Part shown: positions 17,086-24,880 of the stretch, piece by piece
How the letters are laid out: every line of letters starts with the position of its first letter
Numbering within the stretch: position 1 is the first letter of the stretch
Source: Gemmiger sp. An87
Lineage (GTDB): Bacteria; Bacillota; Clostridia; Oscillospirales; Ruminococcaceae
NCBI RefSeq assembly: GCF_002159185.1
Contig: NZ_NFHD01000002.1
Span: forward strand, 124,001 to 188,000
DNA: 64,000 bases
Reading direction: 5' to 3'
The notes under the pieces: model-generated
Seen by the model: the letters and a program-made list of their open reading frames with translations, nothing else
Told to the model about the DNA's origin: nothing
Databases searched by the model: none
Translations under genes and position numbers: made by a program

Positions 17086-17904
17086 TCAGGAGCCGCTTTG
17101 CTCCGGCTCGGGGGAGAGACCGTAATACTGGCGGATGGCCCGGTAGTAACAGCGGGCGGCCAGCTGGCAGCCCTCCGGCGAAGCGAAGGCCGCCAGGTCT
17201 GCCTCGTTGGTGATGAAGCACTGTTCGGCCAGCGCCGAGGCACAGCCGGTGCTGTTCACCATGGCGAAGCTGGGGTAGCCCTCCGGGTTGGTGTCGCTGC
17301 GCTCCCGGATGATTCGCTGGTTATTCTCGTCGTAATAGGCGTAGCGCACGCCGCCGTCGCCCCGAAGGCTAGCCCCGGCGGCACTCATCTCGGCGGCGAT
17401 GAAGTCCGCAAAGCGCAGGCTGTTCTTGTTGTACTGGTTGCCCGGCGGAGCGGGGAAGCACTCAAAGCCGCTGGCCTGGCCGGTGCCGCCGTCCGAGTTC
17501 ATGTGGATGGACAGCGAGAGGGTGGCATCCGAGCGGGCCACCCGTTTCGCCCGGTCGGCGGCGGGCAGGTCCTCATCCCAGTCCGAGCGGCACATCACCG
17601 GAGTGATGTCCAGGTCGGCCTCCAGCAGGTCCCACAGGGCCTGGGCGGTGGCCTGGGTCAGGTCGCACTCCCGCACGCCGTTCACGCCGATGGCGCCGGT
17701 GTCCGAGCCGCCGTGGCCCGCGTCGATGGCCACGATGCGGGCCTGTTTGGTGGGGTCGTCCTCCCGCTGGGCGGAAAAGCGGGCCAGTGCGATCCAGAAC
17801 GCACCGGCCAGCAGCACCAGGGCGAGGATGGGGGCCGCCAGCCGGAGCAGCGGCGCCCGCTTTCTTCTGCGCCGCCGGGGGCGGCGAAGGGTTGCAGTTG
17901 GCAT
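17086..17904 (-). CDS. N-acetylmuramoyl-L-alanine amidase (Amidase_3)
   Basis: A 272-aa protein with an Arg-rich cytoplasmic start, one membrane helix (about 22-42) and an Amidase_3 domain. Zinc ligands are visible in IDAGHGGSD, VRECDL and SLSIHMNS, and the catalytic Glu in LAEQCFITN. It removes stem peptides from muramic acid outside the membrane. I chose ATG 17904, which has AAAGGACC upstream; the frame is open to 17991 but without a ribosome site. It lies behind a terminator and so likely has its own promoter. Confidence 0.9.
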   Translation of the reverse strand: MPTATLRRPRRRRRKRAPLLRLAAPILALVLLAGAFWIALARFSAQREDDPTKQARIVAIDAGHGGSDTGAIGVNGVRECDLTQATAQALWDLLEADLDITPVMCRSDWDEDLPAADRAKRVARSDATLSLSIHMNSDGGTGQASGFECFPAPPGNQYNKNSLRFADFIAAEMSAAGASLRGDGGVRYAYYDENNQRIIRERSDTNPEGYPSFAMVNSTGCASALAEQCFITNEADLAAFASPEGCQLAARCYYRAIRQYYGLSPEPEQSGS

Positions 17905-17990
17905 AAAAAACGGTCCTTTCCCGAAAAAAGTCAAAAACAGTCGTCTTTTATAAGACGAAAAAGCTCCCCCGGTCATTTCGTTTTGAGGCA

Positions 17991-18019
17991 AAAAAGCCCG
18001 GCCTTCGGCCGGGCTTTTG
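17991..18019 (-). terminator. Terminator after the C39-like protease gene
   Basis: AAAAGCCCGGCC - TTC - GGCCGGGCTTTT, a 12-bp stem with T-runs on both strands, 45 bases downstream of the minus-strand stop. Confidence 0.8.
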
Positions 18020-18063
18020 CCCCCGAGGGGCGATAAGGAGGAGTTGAACCAGCAAACATTGAA

Positions 18064-19065
18064 TCAGCGCAGCACCACCGCGCGGCTGCCCATGGCGGTG
18101 TAGATGCTCTCGAACCGGTCCCGCTCGATGACGGAATCGCCCTGCATGGGGTCCGCCAGATAGCACTGGGTTTCGTCCATGCCGGTGAGCACCACGCAGT
18201 GCAGGTTGCCGTAGGGGGTGTAGGTGCTGCCATCGGGGAGCGTCCAGGTGAAGGAGGTGTTGAACCGGGGCTGCTCGTAGTCCTGGGTGAACCACACCGC
18301 CACCGGTGTGCCCTGGCGCAGCAGCTTTTCCAGCCGGTCCATATTCGCGCCGGTCTCGCTTTGGGCCCGCAGGCTGGAGCCCTGGTCCCGCAGCCAGGCG
18401 TTGGCCGCCTCGATGATGGGGCCCTCAAAGCAGTACCAGCCGTTCGACGAGCTGGCCGGGTCGCCCGCATAGGCCTGCTCCGGGTCCGGTCCGTAGCGGT
18501 TGGGGCCGCTGTAGCTGAAACTTTGGCGGGGCAGATAATCCACCCCCAGGGAGACCAGGTCCACCGAATAGCCGTTGTACTCCAGCAGGGTGGCCAGGCT
18601 CGCCGCCTCGCAGCCGTTGGGCAGCGAGGGCTCCTGAAAGACCGCCTGCACCGTGAGCATGCCGCTTCCGTCAGAGGCGGGGGCGTCGGCTTCGGGCGCG
18701 GGGGCCGGGTTGGCGATGACCTGCCCGGAGGCCAGGCTGCCCAGCGAGACCAGCATCCGGTTCTGGGCCAGCAGGTCGAACACCGAGAACAGCGCCGCGG
18801 CACAGAGGGCCAGCACCATCAGCTTGCCCAGCAAGGCGGCCAGCGCGTGCCGCCGTCTGCGGCGGCGGGCCGGAGCATGGGCGGCAGCGGGCCGCCGGTA
18901 AACGGTGGGGGCGGGCGCCGCTGCCCGGGCACTTGTCTGCCGGGGCTGAGAAGGGGCAGGCGGGCGGCGAACCACTCGGCGCTGCGCAGGCAGGGAAGGT
19001 GCACAGGCCGCCGCGGAATAGACCGGGCGACGGGCATTTTGAACGGAAAGAGTACGGGCGGCCAT
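18064..19065 (-). CDS. Membrane-anchored C39-like cysteine peptidase
   Basis: A 333-aa protein: a long Ala/Pro/Arg-rich cytoplasmic start (about 1-75), one membrane helix (about 78-98), and a C39-like domain outside. The catalytic Cys is in LPNGCEAASLATLLEYNGY, the His in NLHCVVLTGMD and the Asp in YLADPM. C39_2 proteins are secreted peptidases of mostly unknown substrate. A strong AAAAAGGAGGTCC site precedes ATG 19065. The basic, low-complexity N-terminus resembles those of the proteins encoded at 19254-21487. Confidence 0.85.
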   Translation of the reverse strand: MAARTLSVQNARRPVYSAAACAPSLPAQRRVVRRPPAPSQPRQTSARAAAPAPTVYRRPAAAHAPARRRRRRHALAALLGKLMVLALCAAALFSVFDLLAQNRMLVSLGSLASGQVIANPAPAPEADAPASDGSGMLTVQAVFQEPSLPNGCEAASLATLLEYNGYSVDLVSLGVDYLPRQSFSYSGPNRYGPDPEQAYAGDPASSSNGWYCFEGPIIEAANAWLRDQGSSLRAQSETGANMDRLEKLLRQGTPVAVWFTQDYEQPRFNTSFTWTLPDGSTYTPYGNLHCVVLTGMDETQCYLADPMQGDSVIERDRFESIYTAMGSRAVVLR

Positions 19066-19253
19066 GGCGGCGGACCTCCTTTTTCAGCATTTGCCTAATT
19101 GGACGCACGCGCCACAAAAATATTACGGGCACGGTGTCCTTCGGCTGCCTTTATTATAAAAGGAGGCAGGAAACCAAGTAGCCAAAAAGATGTATCCAAG
19201 TTGCAAATTTTGAGCCGATTTGCCAAAATAACCGCCCCGCGTGGGGAGGAGGC

Positions 19254-20360
19254 TCACTGAATGCCGAAGCCGGTGTAGGCTTTCAGCAGCGGGTCGTAGT
19301 AGAAGCCCAGCACGTTGATGTCGTTCTGAAACAGAACCAGGTAACAGTCGTCCTGGCGCAGAATCTGCAGATCGATCAGATACACCATTCGGAAGTATTC
19401 CTGCAGAAAACGCTCCACCTCTTCCGGCTTCGACCAGTCTGGTTCTGCCATGCCCAGCTTTTCCCAGGGAGAGATGTCGTTTTCCACATCGGCTTGTATG
19501 AAAAACCATTGCTCAAACAGGTTCAGGGTGTTCTCCACACTGGGAGCAGCGGCCTCTGAGGAGCTTTCCCAGGCGGGCATATCGGGGGCACCGGCCGCGT
19601 TGGGAAACTGGTCGATAAACGTGTACAGAACATCGGCCAGCGGGCCGTAGGTGTAATAGGGGGTGTTGCTGGTGTCTCCGACCAGCAGCATCAGGTGCTC
19701 CAGAATGGTCTGGTAGGCCTGCTGGTACTGTTCCTCGGTGGCGGGCGTCATAGACTCGGCCGGGGTGATGAGGGCGGTGTAGCACAGCTGGTCGGCGCTG
19801 CTGCCCCGGCCGGTGCTGACATTCAGCACGCCCTGGTAGACGGGATACTCGGAGGTGGAATCGCACAAAAGCACAACGGGAACATCGTCGTAAAAGCGGC
19901 AGGCGATGTTGCCGGCGTAATAGGTGTAGCAGGTCACTTCTTCGCTGTTGGCTTCCTCCCGGCCGCTCAGGCTGAGGACAGGGGCGCAGCTTCCCATCAT
20001 GTTCAGCAGAAGCTCCTGAAAGCCGGTGGCATCCAGTGCCAGCTGGGGAGAAAAGCTCTCCTGAGAGCCGTTTGACCGGGCCAGGTCATGGTAGCGGGCA
20101 CGGGGCCAGAATTCCAGCCGGTCGGTGCGCTGGCCGATCACATTGTACACCGGCAGGGCGGCGAAGGAGCCCCGCTGCCCGGCGGGGTTCACGATGCGGG
20201 ACGCGGCCCAGGCGCTGGATGCGCCGCCCGCCGCCAGAATGAACACGGTGAGCAGGCCGAACGCCAGATTTGCCCGCAGCGCGCCGGGCTTTGTCCGCTT
20301 TGCAGCGCCGCGGCGGGGCACGCCGCGCGCCGCCTTGGGTTTGGTTTGTTTTTTCGGCAT
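19254..20360 (-). CDS. Membrane-anchored protein of unknown function, paralogue B
   Basis: A 368-aa protein: basic N-terminus, membrane helix (about 32-52), then an extracellular domain. It shares two motifs with the gene just upstream: GSFxALPxYNVxGQxxDRxxFW followed by YHD near the membrane, and CYLVL...LGxYYxPxLK...G at the C-terminus. No known family recognised. It is the last gene of the operon that starts with the response regulator at 23621, 26 bases after paralogue A. ATG 20360 fits the best ribosome site (GGAAAGGA); 20378 is an alternative. Confidence 0.8.
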   Translation of the reverse strand: MPKKQTKPKAARGVPRRGAAKRTKPGALRANLAFGLLTVFILAAGGASSAWAASRIVNPAGQRGSFAALPVYNVIGQRTDRLEFWPRARYHDLARSNGSQESFSPQLALDATGFQELLLNMMGSCAPVLSLSGREEANSEEVTCYTYYAGNIACRFYDDVPVVLLCDSTSEYPVYQGVLNVSTGRGSSADQLCYTALITPAESMTPATEEQYQQAYQTILEHLMLLVGDTSNTPYYTYGPLADVLYTFIDQFPNAAGAPDMPAWESSSEAAAPSVENTLNLFEQWFFIQADVENDISPWEKLGMAEPDWSKPEEVERFLQEYFRMVYLIDLQILRQDDCYLVLFQNDINVLGFYYDPLLKAYTGFGIQ

Positions 20361-20386
20361 AGGCCATTTCCTTTCCATGAGAGGAA

Positions 20387-21487
20387 TCACAGCAGCTGAA
20401 GGCCGATTCCGCACCAGGTTTTGAGCACCGGGCTGTAGTAGAGGCCCAGGGTTGCGGTACCGTTATCCAGCTCGGTGCTGATCAGCACCAGGTAGCACTC
20501 CTCCAGCCGGAGCACCTGCAGGGTGCAGCCGCGCTCCCGGAAATACTGCTGCAGCAAAGCGTCGGCCTGGGCCGGGTCCGCCAGATCGTAAGAGAAGGAG
20601 CCGCTTTGGTACAGCTCCAGCAAAAGGGAGCCCATCTGCCCGGCAAGACCGGTCAGATTTTGGGCCTGAAGAGGGGAAAAAGTGTAGTTTTCCTGGAAGG
20701 GGGTGGGGTCCAGGTTGGCCAGCAGGTCCTCCAGGGTATGGAAGGTGTTCATTTGCCCGGCGCACAGCTGCTGCAGATCGTCCACCACGCTATCGTAGGC
20801 GGCCTCGAAGGCCTGCTCATCCGGCGTTTCATCCGGCAAAAACAGCAGGGTGAAGCAAAAGGGCTGCTGTTCGTCGGTGGCGGAGCGGCCCAGGCTCAGA
20901 TCGATCTGGCCCGGAAACTCCTGGCCGGTATGTGTGGAGTAGACGGCGGAAATGTCGTCCCAGAAGATACAGGTCAGCATCTGGAAGGTGTTGGTGTGGG
21001 ACCAGGCGGGCTTTACCGTGGTTTCCGGCGCGGTCAGGGAGCCGGGGGCCCGGCTGTACATCAGCTGCTCCAGCGGGAACAAATCGTCCAGCTGGGAGAG
21101 GGCTTCCACCGCGAAAAGAGGGGTGGACGGAGACTGGTCTTTGGGGGTGGCGTCGTGGTATTGGGCAATGGCCCAGAAGTCCGCCCGGTCGGCCTGCTGG
21201 CCCACCACGTTGTAGGCGGGCAGGGCGGAAAAGCTGCCCACCTTGCGGTCGGGCAGGATCATCCACTGGGCCAGGGCGAACAGGCACAGGCCGCTGCCCG
21301 CCAGAAGCCCCAGGGTGAGCAGACCGAAGCGGGAAAAAAGGCGGCGGGGTTTTGCTTTCTTTCGGGAAGGCGGAGCCGCTTTGCGGGCGGGTGCCGGCGG
21401 CTTGGCCGGGTCAGCTTTTGCCGTGGGCGCCTTTGCCTTTACCGGGGCCGCATCGGGGCGGGGGGACTGTTCGCGCCGGATCTTCAT
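20387..21487 (-). CDS. Membrane-anchored protein of unknown function, paralogue A
   Basis: A 366-aa protein with a Lys/Pro/Ala-rich cytoplasmic segment (about 1-50), one membrane helix (about 55-77) and an extracellular domain starting KVGSFSALPAYNVVGQ. It is clearly related to the next gene (same motifs, same length, same topology). The start ATG overlaps the stop of the histidine kinase (ATGA), so it is translationally coupled to it. A role as sensor accessory or as output of that two-component system is the natural inference; nothing in the sequence indicates an enzyme. Confidence 0.82.
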   Translation of the reverse strand: MKIRREQSPRPDAAPVKAKAPTAKADPAKPPAPARKAAPPSRKKAKPRRLFSRFGLLTLGLLAGSGLCLFALAQWMILPDRKVGSFSALPAYNVVGQQADRADFWAIAQYHDATPKDQSPSTPLFAVEALSQLDDLFPLEQLMYSRAPGSLTAPETTVKPAWSHTNTFQMLTCIFWDDISAVYSTHTGQEFPGQIDLSLGRSATDEQQPFCFTLLFLPDETPDEQAFEAAYDSVVDDLQQLCAGQMNTFHTLEDLLANLDPTPFQENYTFSPLQAQNLTGLAGQMGSLLLELYQSGSFSYDLADPAQADALLQQYFRERGCTLQVLRLEECYLVLISTELDNGTATLGLYYSPVLKTWCGIGLQLL

Positions 21488-22959
21488 GGAGCGCCGCCTC
21501 CCTCCGCCGCACCGCCCGGCGAAGCGGGCGGGAAGCTGAGGGTGATGAGGGTGCCCTCGCCCAGGCGGCTGTCGATGGAAAAGCTGCCCTTGTGGATGCG
21601 GCAGATCTCCTCGCACAGGGCGAGGCCCAGGCCCGCGCCGCCCGCCTTGCGGCTGCGGGATTTATCCACCATATAGAAGGGCTGGCGAATCTTTTCCAGC
21701 TCCTTTTTGGGAATGCCCTGGCCATGGTCCCGGATGAGGATCTCGATGCGGCCGCCCTTGCGGTGGGCCAGCAGCTGGATCAGGCTGCCCTCGGGGCTGG
21801 CCTTGCGGCCGTTGTCGATGAAGTTATAGAGCAGCGATTTGAACAGCTCCCGGTCCATCTCCATCCACAGCCCCGGCTCGCAGCCGTATTGCAGGGCCAG
21901 GCGGCTGCTGTGCAGCACCGGCTGCATGGCGGTGGCCACCTCGCCGATCACGCCGGAAAGCTCCTCCGAGGTGAACACCAGGTTCTGGCTGCCCACGTTC
22001 AGCAGCTCCATCAGTTTGCCGGACAGGCTGCGCATCCGTTTGGTCTCGTCCAGAATGATGCCCGCGTACTCCCGGCGCTTTTTCTCCGGCACGTCCTTTT
22101 GCAGGTACAAAAGGTCCGCAAAGCCCAGAATACTGGTCAGGGGCGTTTTCATCTCGTGGGCCATGTTGGCGATGAAGGTCTTCTGGTCCTGGGCCACCTG
22201 CTCCAGCTGGCCCACGTGCTGCTGCACGGCCTGGGCCATCCGGTTCAGGTCCTTGCCCAGGTCCGCCACCTCGTCCGCCCCGGCCAGCTGCACCCGCTCG
22301 GCATAGTTGCCCTGGGCGATGCGGCGGGACGCGCGGGACAGCTGCTCCAGACGGCGCAGCTGCACCTTGACCAGAATCAGCAGTACCACGGCGGCGGCCA
22401 GGCTGACCACCATGCCGAAGGTGAGGGCGGTTGCCGCCTGGCGCTGCAGCTGGGCGCCCAGGTCGGTCACGTCAAACACGCACACCATGCGGAATTCGCT
22501 CTGCTCCAGAGGCAGAGGGGAGTTGAGGGCCAGCAGCAGCCGGTCCCCCTGGGCAAAGATGCGGGTGTAGGTGAGGGAATCGTCCTGATATTCGCTGCTG
22601 TTCAGGTTGGCAGTGTGGCACAGGCCGGTGGTATCGTCGCGGAAGGGTTCGCCGCCGGAATCATACAGCTGGAAGGCCAGCAGGTAGCCGTCGGTCTCCT
22701 GGCTCCCAAGGGCGGAGCGCACCGCCTGCCGGGTCTCGGTTTCGTTCAGGCTGATCTGGCCGGACTGCAGCCGCTGGTTCACCACGTTGGTTTTGATGGC
22801 GTTCATCATCGACTGCTGCTGCAAGGCGGCCCGCTGCTTTTCCCGCTGCCACAGCTGGGTCTGGGTGTTGTTCAAAAAGAGCAGGCTCAGCCCGCCGGTG
22901 GCCAGCACCAGCAGCGCCAGAGAGGACAAAAAGATCTTCTGCCACAGTTTCACGGGCAT
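21484..22959 (-). CDS. Sensor histidine kinase (two-component system 1)
   Basis: A 491-aa kinase: two membrane helices (about 8-29 and 180-203) enclosing a 150-residue extracellular sensor, HAMP domain (about 203-257), HisKA with phospho-acceptor His in NMAHEMKTPLTS, and HATPase_c with N-box FIDNGRKAS and G-boxes DHGQGIP and GAGLGLAL. It lies eight bases downstream of its response regulator and overlaps the following gene by four bases. The stimulus is unknown; surrounding wall-related genes suggest envelope sensing. Confidence 0.92.
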   Translation of the reverse strand: MPVKLWQKIFLSSLALLVLATGGLSLLFLNNTQTQLWQREKQRAALQQQSMMNAIKTNVVNQRLQSGQISLNETETRQAVRSALGSQETDGYLLAFQLYDSGGEPFRDDTTGLCHTANLNSSEYQDDSLTYTRIFAQGDRLLLALNSPLPLEQSEFRMVCVFDVTDLGAQLQRQAATALTFGMVVSLAAAVVLLILVKVQLRRLEQLSRASRRIAQGNYAERVQLAGADEVADLGKDLNRMAQAVQQHVGQLEQVAQDQKTFIANMAHEMKTPLTSILGFADLLYLQKDVPEKKRREYAGIILDETKRMRSLSGKLMELLNVGSQNLVFTSEELSGVIGEVATAMQPVLHSSRLALQYGCEPGLWMEMDRELFKSLLYNFIDNGRKASPEGSLIQLLAHRKGGRIEILIRDHGQGIPKKELEKIRQPFYMVDKSRSRKAGGAGLGLALCEEICRIHKGSFSIDSRLGEGTLITLSFPPASPGGAAEGGGAP

Positions 22960-22967
22960 GGCTCCTT

Positions 22968-23621
22968 TCAGTGTTCCAGCCGGTAGCCGATGCGGGGCAG
23001 GGTGACCAGCTTGCCGGAAAGCCCCAGCTTCTGGCGCAGCCGCTGCACGTGGATGTCCACGGTGCGGGTCTCACCGGCGAAGTCGTAGCCCCACACCAGC
23101 GAGAGCAGCTTGTCCCGGGAGAGGGCCAGGTCCTGGTTCTGCAAAAAGACCCGCAGCAGTTCAAATTCCTTGGGGCTCAAGGCCACCGGCTTACCGTTCA
23201 GGGTCACGGTGTGGCTGGAAAGGTCCTGCTGGATGCCCCGATACTCCAGTACCTCACGGCCCTTGCCCCGGCGGCGCAGGGCCACCTCCACACGGGCCAA
23301 AAGCTCCAGCGCCTCGAAGGGCTTGGCGATGTAATCCTCGGCGCCCAGATGCAGCCCGCGCACCTTGTCGGCCACCTGCTGCATGGCGGAAAGAAAGATC
23401 ACCGGGGTGCCCTGGCTGGCCACCCGCTCCATGACCGAGAAGCCGTCCAGCCCGGGGAGCATCACGTCCAGCAGCACCAGATCGTAGCCGCCCGCAAAGA
23501 TGCGCTCCACCGCCTGCGCACCGTCGGCGCAGATCTCGCAGCTGTAGCCGCCCAAAGAAAGGGTGGCCTCGATCATCTGGGCAATGTGTTCTTCGTCTTC
23601 TACAATCAGGATGTGTGCCAT
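22968..23621 (-). CDS. OmpR/PhoB family response regulator (two-component system 1)
   Basis: A 217-aa regulator: receiver domain with acidic pocket VEDEE, phospho-acceptor Asp in LLLDVMLPG and conserved Lys in AKPFEAL, then a winged-helix domain ending in VDIHVQRLRQKLG and RIGYRLEH. It is the first gene of a four-gene operon (regulator, kinase, two paralogous membrane proteins). AGGAGG precedes the ATG. A minus-strand TACAAT box lies near 23679. Confidence 0.93.
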   Translation of the reverse strand: MAHILIVEDEEHIAQMIEATLSLGGYSCEICADGAQAVERIFAGGYDLVLLDVMLPGLDGFSVMERVASQGTPVIFLSAMQQVADKVRGLHLGAEDYIAKPFEALELLARVEVALRRRGKGREVLEYRGIQQDLSSHTVTLNGKPVALSPKEFELLRVFLQNQDLALSRDKLLSLVWGYDFAGETRTVDIHVQRLRQKLGLSGKLVTLPRIGYRLEH

Positions 23622-23807
23622 GGTCGTATTCCTCCTTTGGTTCCGGCGGAGCCGGAAAACCGATCGCGTTACGCTTATTGTATCATATCCGGCCGCAAAA
23701 TGGGCCGATTGGCAAAATCCTGCCGCAAAACAGGAATATTGTCTTCCTATTTATTATTGCATAGAAAGGGTAACGCTGTCGGCAAGAAGTTGTATCAAAA
23801 CTGCAAA

Positions 23808-23852
23808 CAAGGCCCCCGCGCCGCCGGAAAGATCCGGGGTGTGGGGGCCTTG
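23808..23852 (-). terminator. Terminator after nrdG
   Basis: CAAGGCCCCC (23808-23817) pairs with GGGGGCCTTG (23843-23852), with a CCGG/CCGG inner stem; T-rich sequence follows on the minus strand. Confidence 0.75.
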
Positions 23853-23870
23853 TGTTTGAAACATGTGCGG

Positions 23871-24392
23871 TTATTGGTGCTCGCCCACCCAGCGCTCGCG
23901 GGTCTCCCACACCGCCTTGCCCTGGGCAAGGCACTGGGGAAGGTCCAGAATGCGCTGGTTGCGGCTGCCCCGGAAGCGCAGCTCCAGGCTCATCTCGGCC
24001 TGCACAAAGGGGCCGTCGATGAGGGTGTCCAGAAGGGTGAGAAGCTCCTTCTGGGCGGGGGTGCCGTGCTCGTACAGCTCTTCGAAGGTGTAGCCGGTGT
24101 AGCTTGCCACCTCGTAACCGGCCTCACGGGCCAGCCGGACAAACTCCAGCATTTCCGGCCCGGCCTGGGCGAAGGGCTCGCCGCCGGACAGGGTGATGCC
24201 GCGGCAGAGCGGATTCTTCTTTGCCATCTGGATGAGCTGCTCAGGGGTGAAGGGAGTCCCGCCCTCGAAGGGCCAGGTCTCGGGGTTATGACAGCCGGGG
24301 CAGTGGTGGGGGCAGCCCTGGAAAAACACGGTAAACCGGAGGCCGGGACCGTCCACGATGCTGTCGCCGGCGAAGCCTGCTACCTGCAGCAT
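23871..24392 (-). CDS. nrdG: Anaerobic RNR activating protein (radical SAM)
   Basis: A 173-aa radical SAM enzyme. The cluster motif is CPHHCPGC (CxxxCxxC) near residues 28-35, followed by ITLSGGEPF. NrdG uses SAM and reduced flavodoxin to put the glycyl radical on class III ribonucleotide reductase. ATG 24392 begins MLQVAGFAGDSIVDGPG, the usual family start. It is five bases downstream of the small gene that carries the glycine to be activated, so enzyme and target peptide are made together. Confidence 0.94.
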   Translation of the reverse strand: MLQVAGFAGDSIVDGPGLRFTVFFQGCPHHCPGCHNPETWPFEGGTPFTPEQLIQMAKKNPLCRGITLSGGEPFAQAGPEMLEFVRLAREAGYEVASYTGYTFEELYEHGTPAQKELLTLLDTLIDGPFVQAEMSLELRFRGSRNQRILDLPQCLAQGKAVWETRERWVGEHQ

Positions 24393-24397
24393 GGCGC

Positions 24398-24544
24398 TTA
24401 CAGGTGCTTCACGCGGTCGCGCTCTTCGGCCTTCTTGGCGTCGTTCCATTTGTCCATGGTGCCGACCAGGTAGCCGGTGATGCGGCGGATGCGCTCGAAG
24501 GGAACGTCCTTACCAACGACGGATTGTTTCTGCATAGCGGACAT
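24398..24544 (-). CDS. Separate glycyl-radical tail of class III ribonucleotide reductase, 48 aa
   Basis: ATG at 24544 follows AAAAGGAGGAG; the frame ends in TAA at 24398-24400. The 48-aa product contains RRITGYL followed by WNDAKKAEERDRVKH, which matches the C-terminal tail of NrdD (in E. coli the radical glycine lies in RRVCGYL and the protein ends KRRVKHL). G24 here would be the radical site. The 761-residue NrdD encoded upstream ends before this motif, so the two proteins should work as one enzyme. Precedent: GrcA/YfiD supplies a spare glycyl-radical domain to pyruvate formate-lyase. Confidence 0.85.
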   Translation of the reverse strand: MSAMQKQSVVGKDVPFERIRRITGYLVGTMDKWNDAKKAEERDRVKHL

Positions 24545-24562
24545 AAAAACTCCTCCTTTTAC

Positions 24563-24592
24563 AAAACGCCGCCCGCCCGAATGCGGGCGGCG
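24563..24592 (-). promoter_or_regulatory. Leader hairpin with T tract before the glycyl-radical tail gene
   Basis: On the minus strand CGCCGCCCG pairs with CGGGCGGCG and is followed by TTTT, then by the ribosome site. It lies between a TATAAT box (24632-24627) and the start codon and could act as an attenuator or as a 5' stabiliser. Confidence 0.45.
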
Positions 24593-24626
24593 ATAAAAAA
24601 TTCAAAAGCAATTGGGTGACAAATCT

Positions 24627-24632
24627 ATTATA
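24627..24632 (-). promoter_or_regulatory. -10 box for the tail gene and nrdG
   Basis: TATAAT on the minus strand, 83 bases upstream of the tail-gene start. No good -35 is visible. Confidence 0.45.
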
Positions 24633-24731
24633 GAAAGAACACCGGCGGCACAGCGTTGCCGAAGCAACAAAACAATTGTGCGGGCTTAATCAGCAAAACG
24701 CAGGGAGCCAATAAGGAAGCCAGCGGTCATC

Positions 24732-24880
24732 GCTGAGGAAAGCCCGGTACGGAAGGCTGGCGTATCGAACCCGGTCAACGGTCGAGTCCGTTAAAAAAGG
24801 CCGTTTGATGTTTTTGCTGAGGAAAGCCGGGTGCCGCGGATTTGTGAACCGGAGCAAACCGCCGGTCGAGTCCGCTAAAA
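24732..24880. repeat. Two 65-nt direct repeats between nrdD and its tail gene
   Basis: Copies at 24732-24796 and 24816-24880 start GCTGAGGAAAGCC and end GGTCGAGTCCGYTAAAA, with a variable middle. The second copy abuts the nrdD stop codon. A 64-codon minus frame through both copies gives an internally repeated peptide (motif DST...AFLS) but shows no ribosome site of its own. The rest of 24600-24731 holds the tail-gene promoter and nothing else recognisable. Confidence 0.65.
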
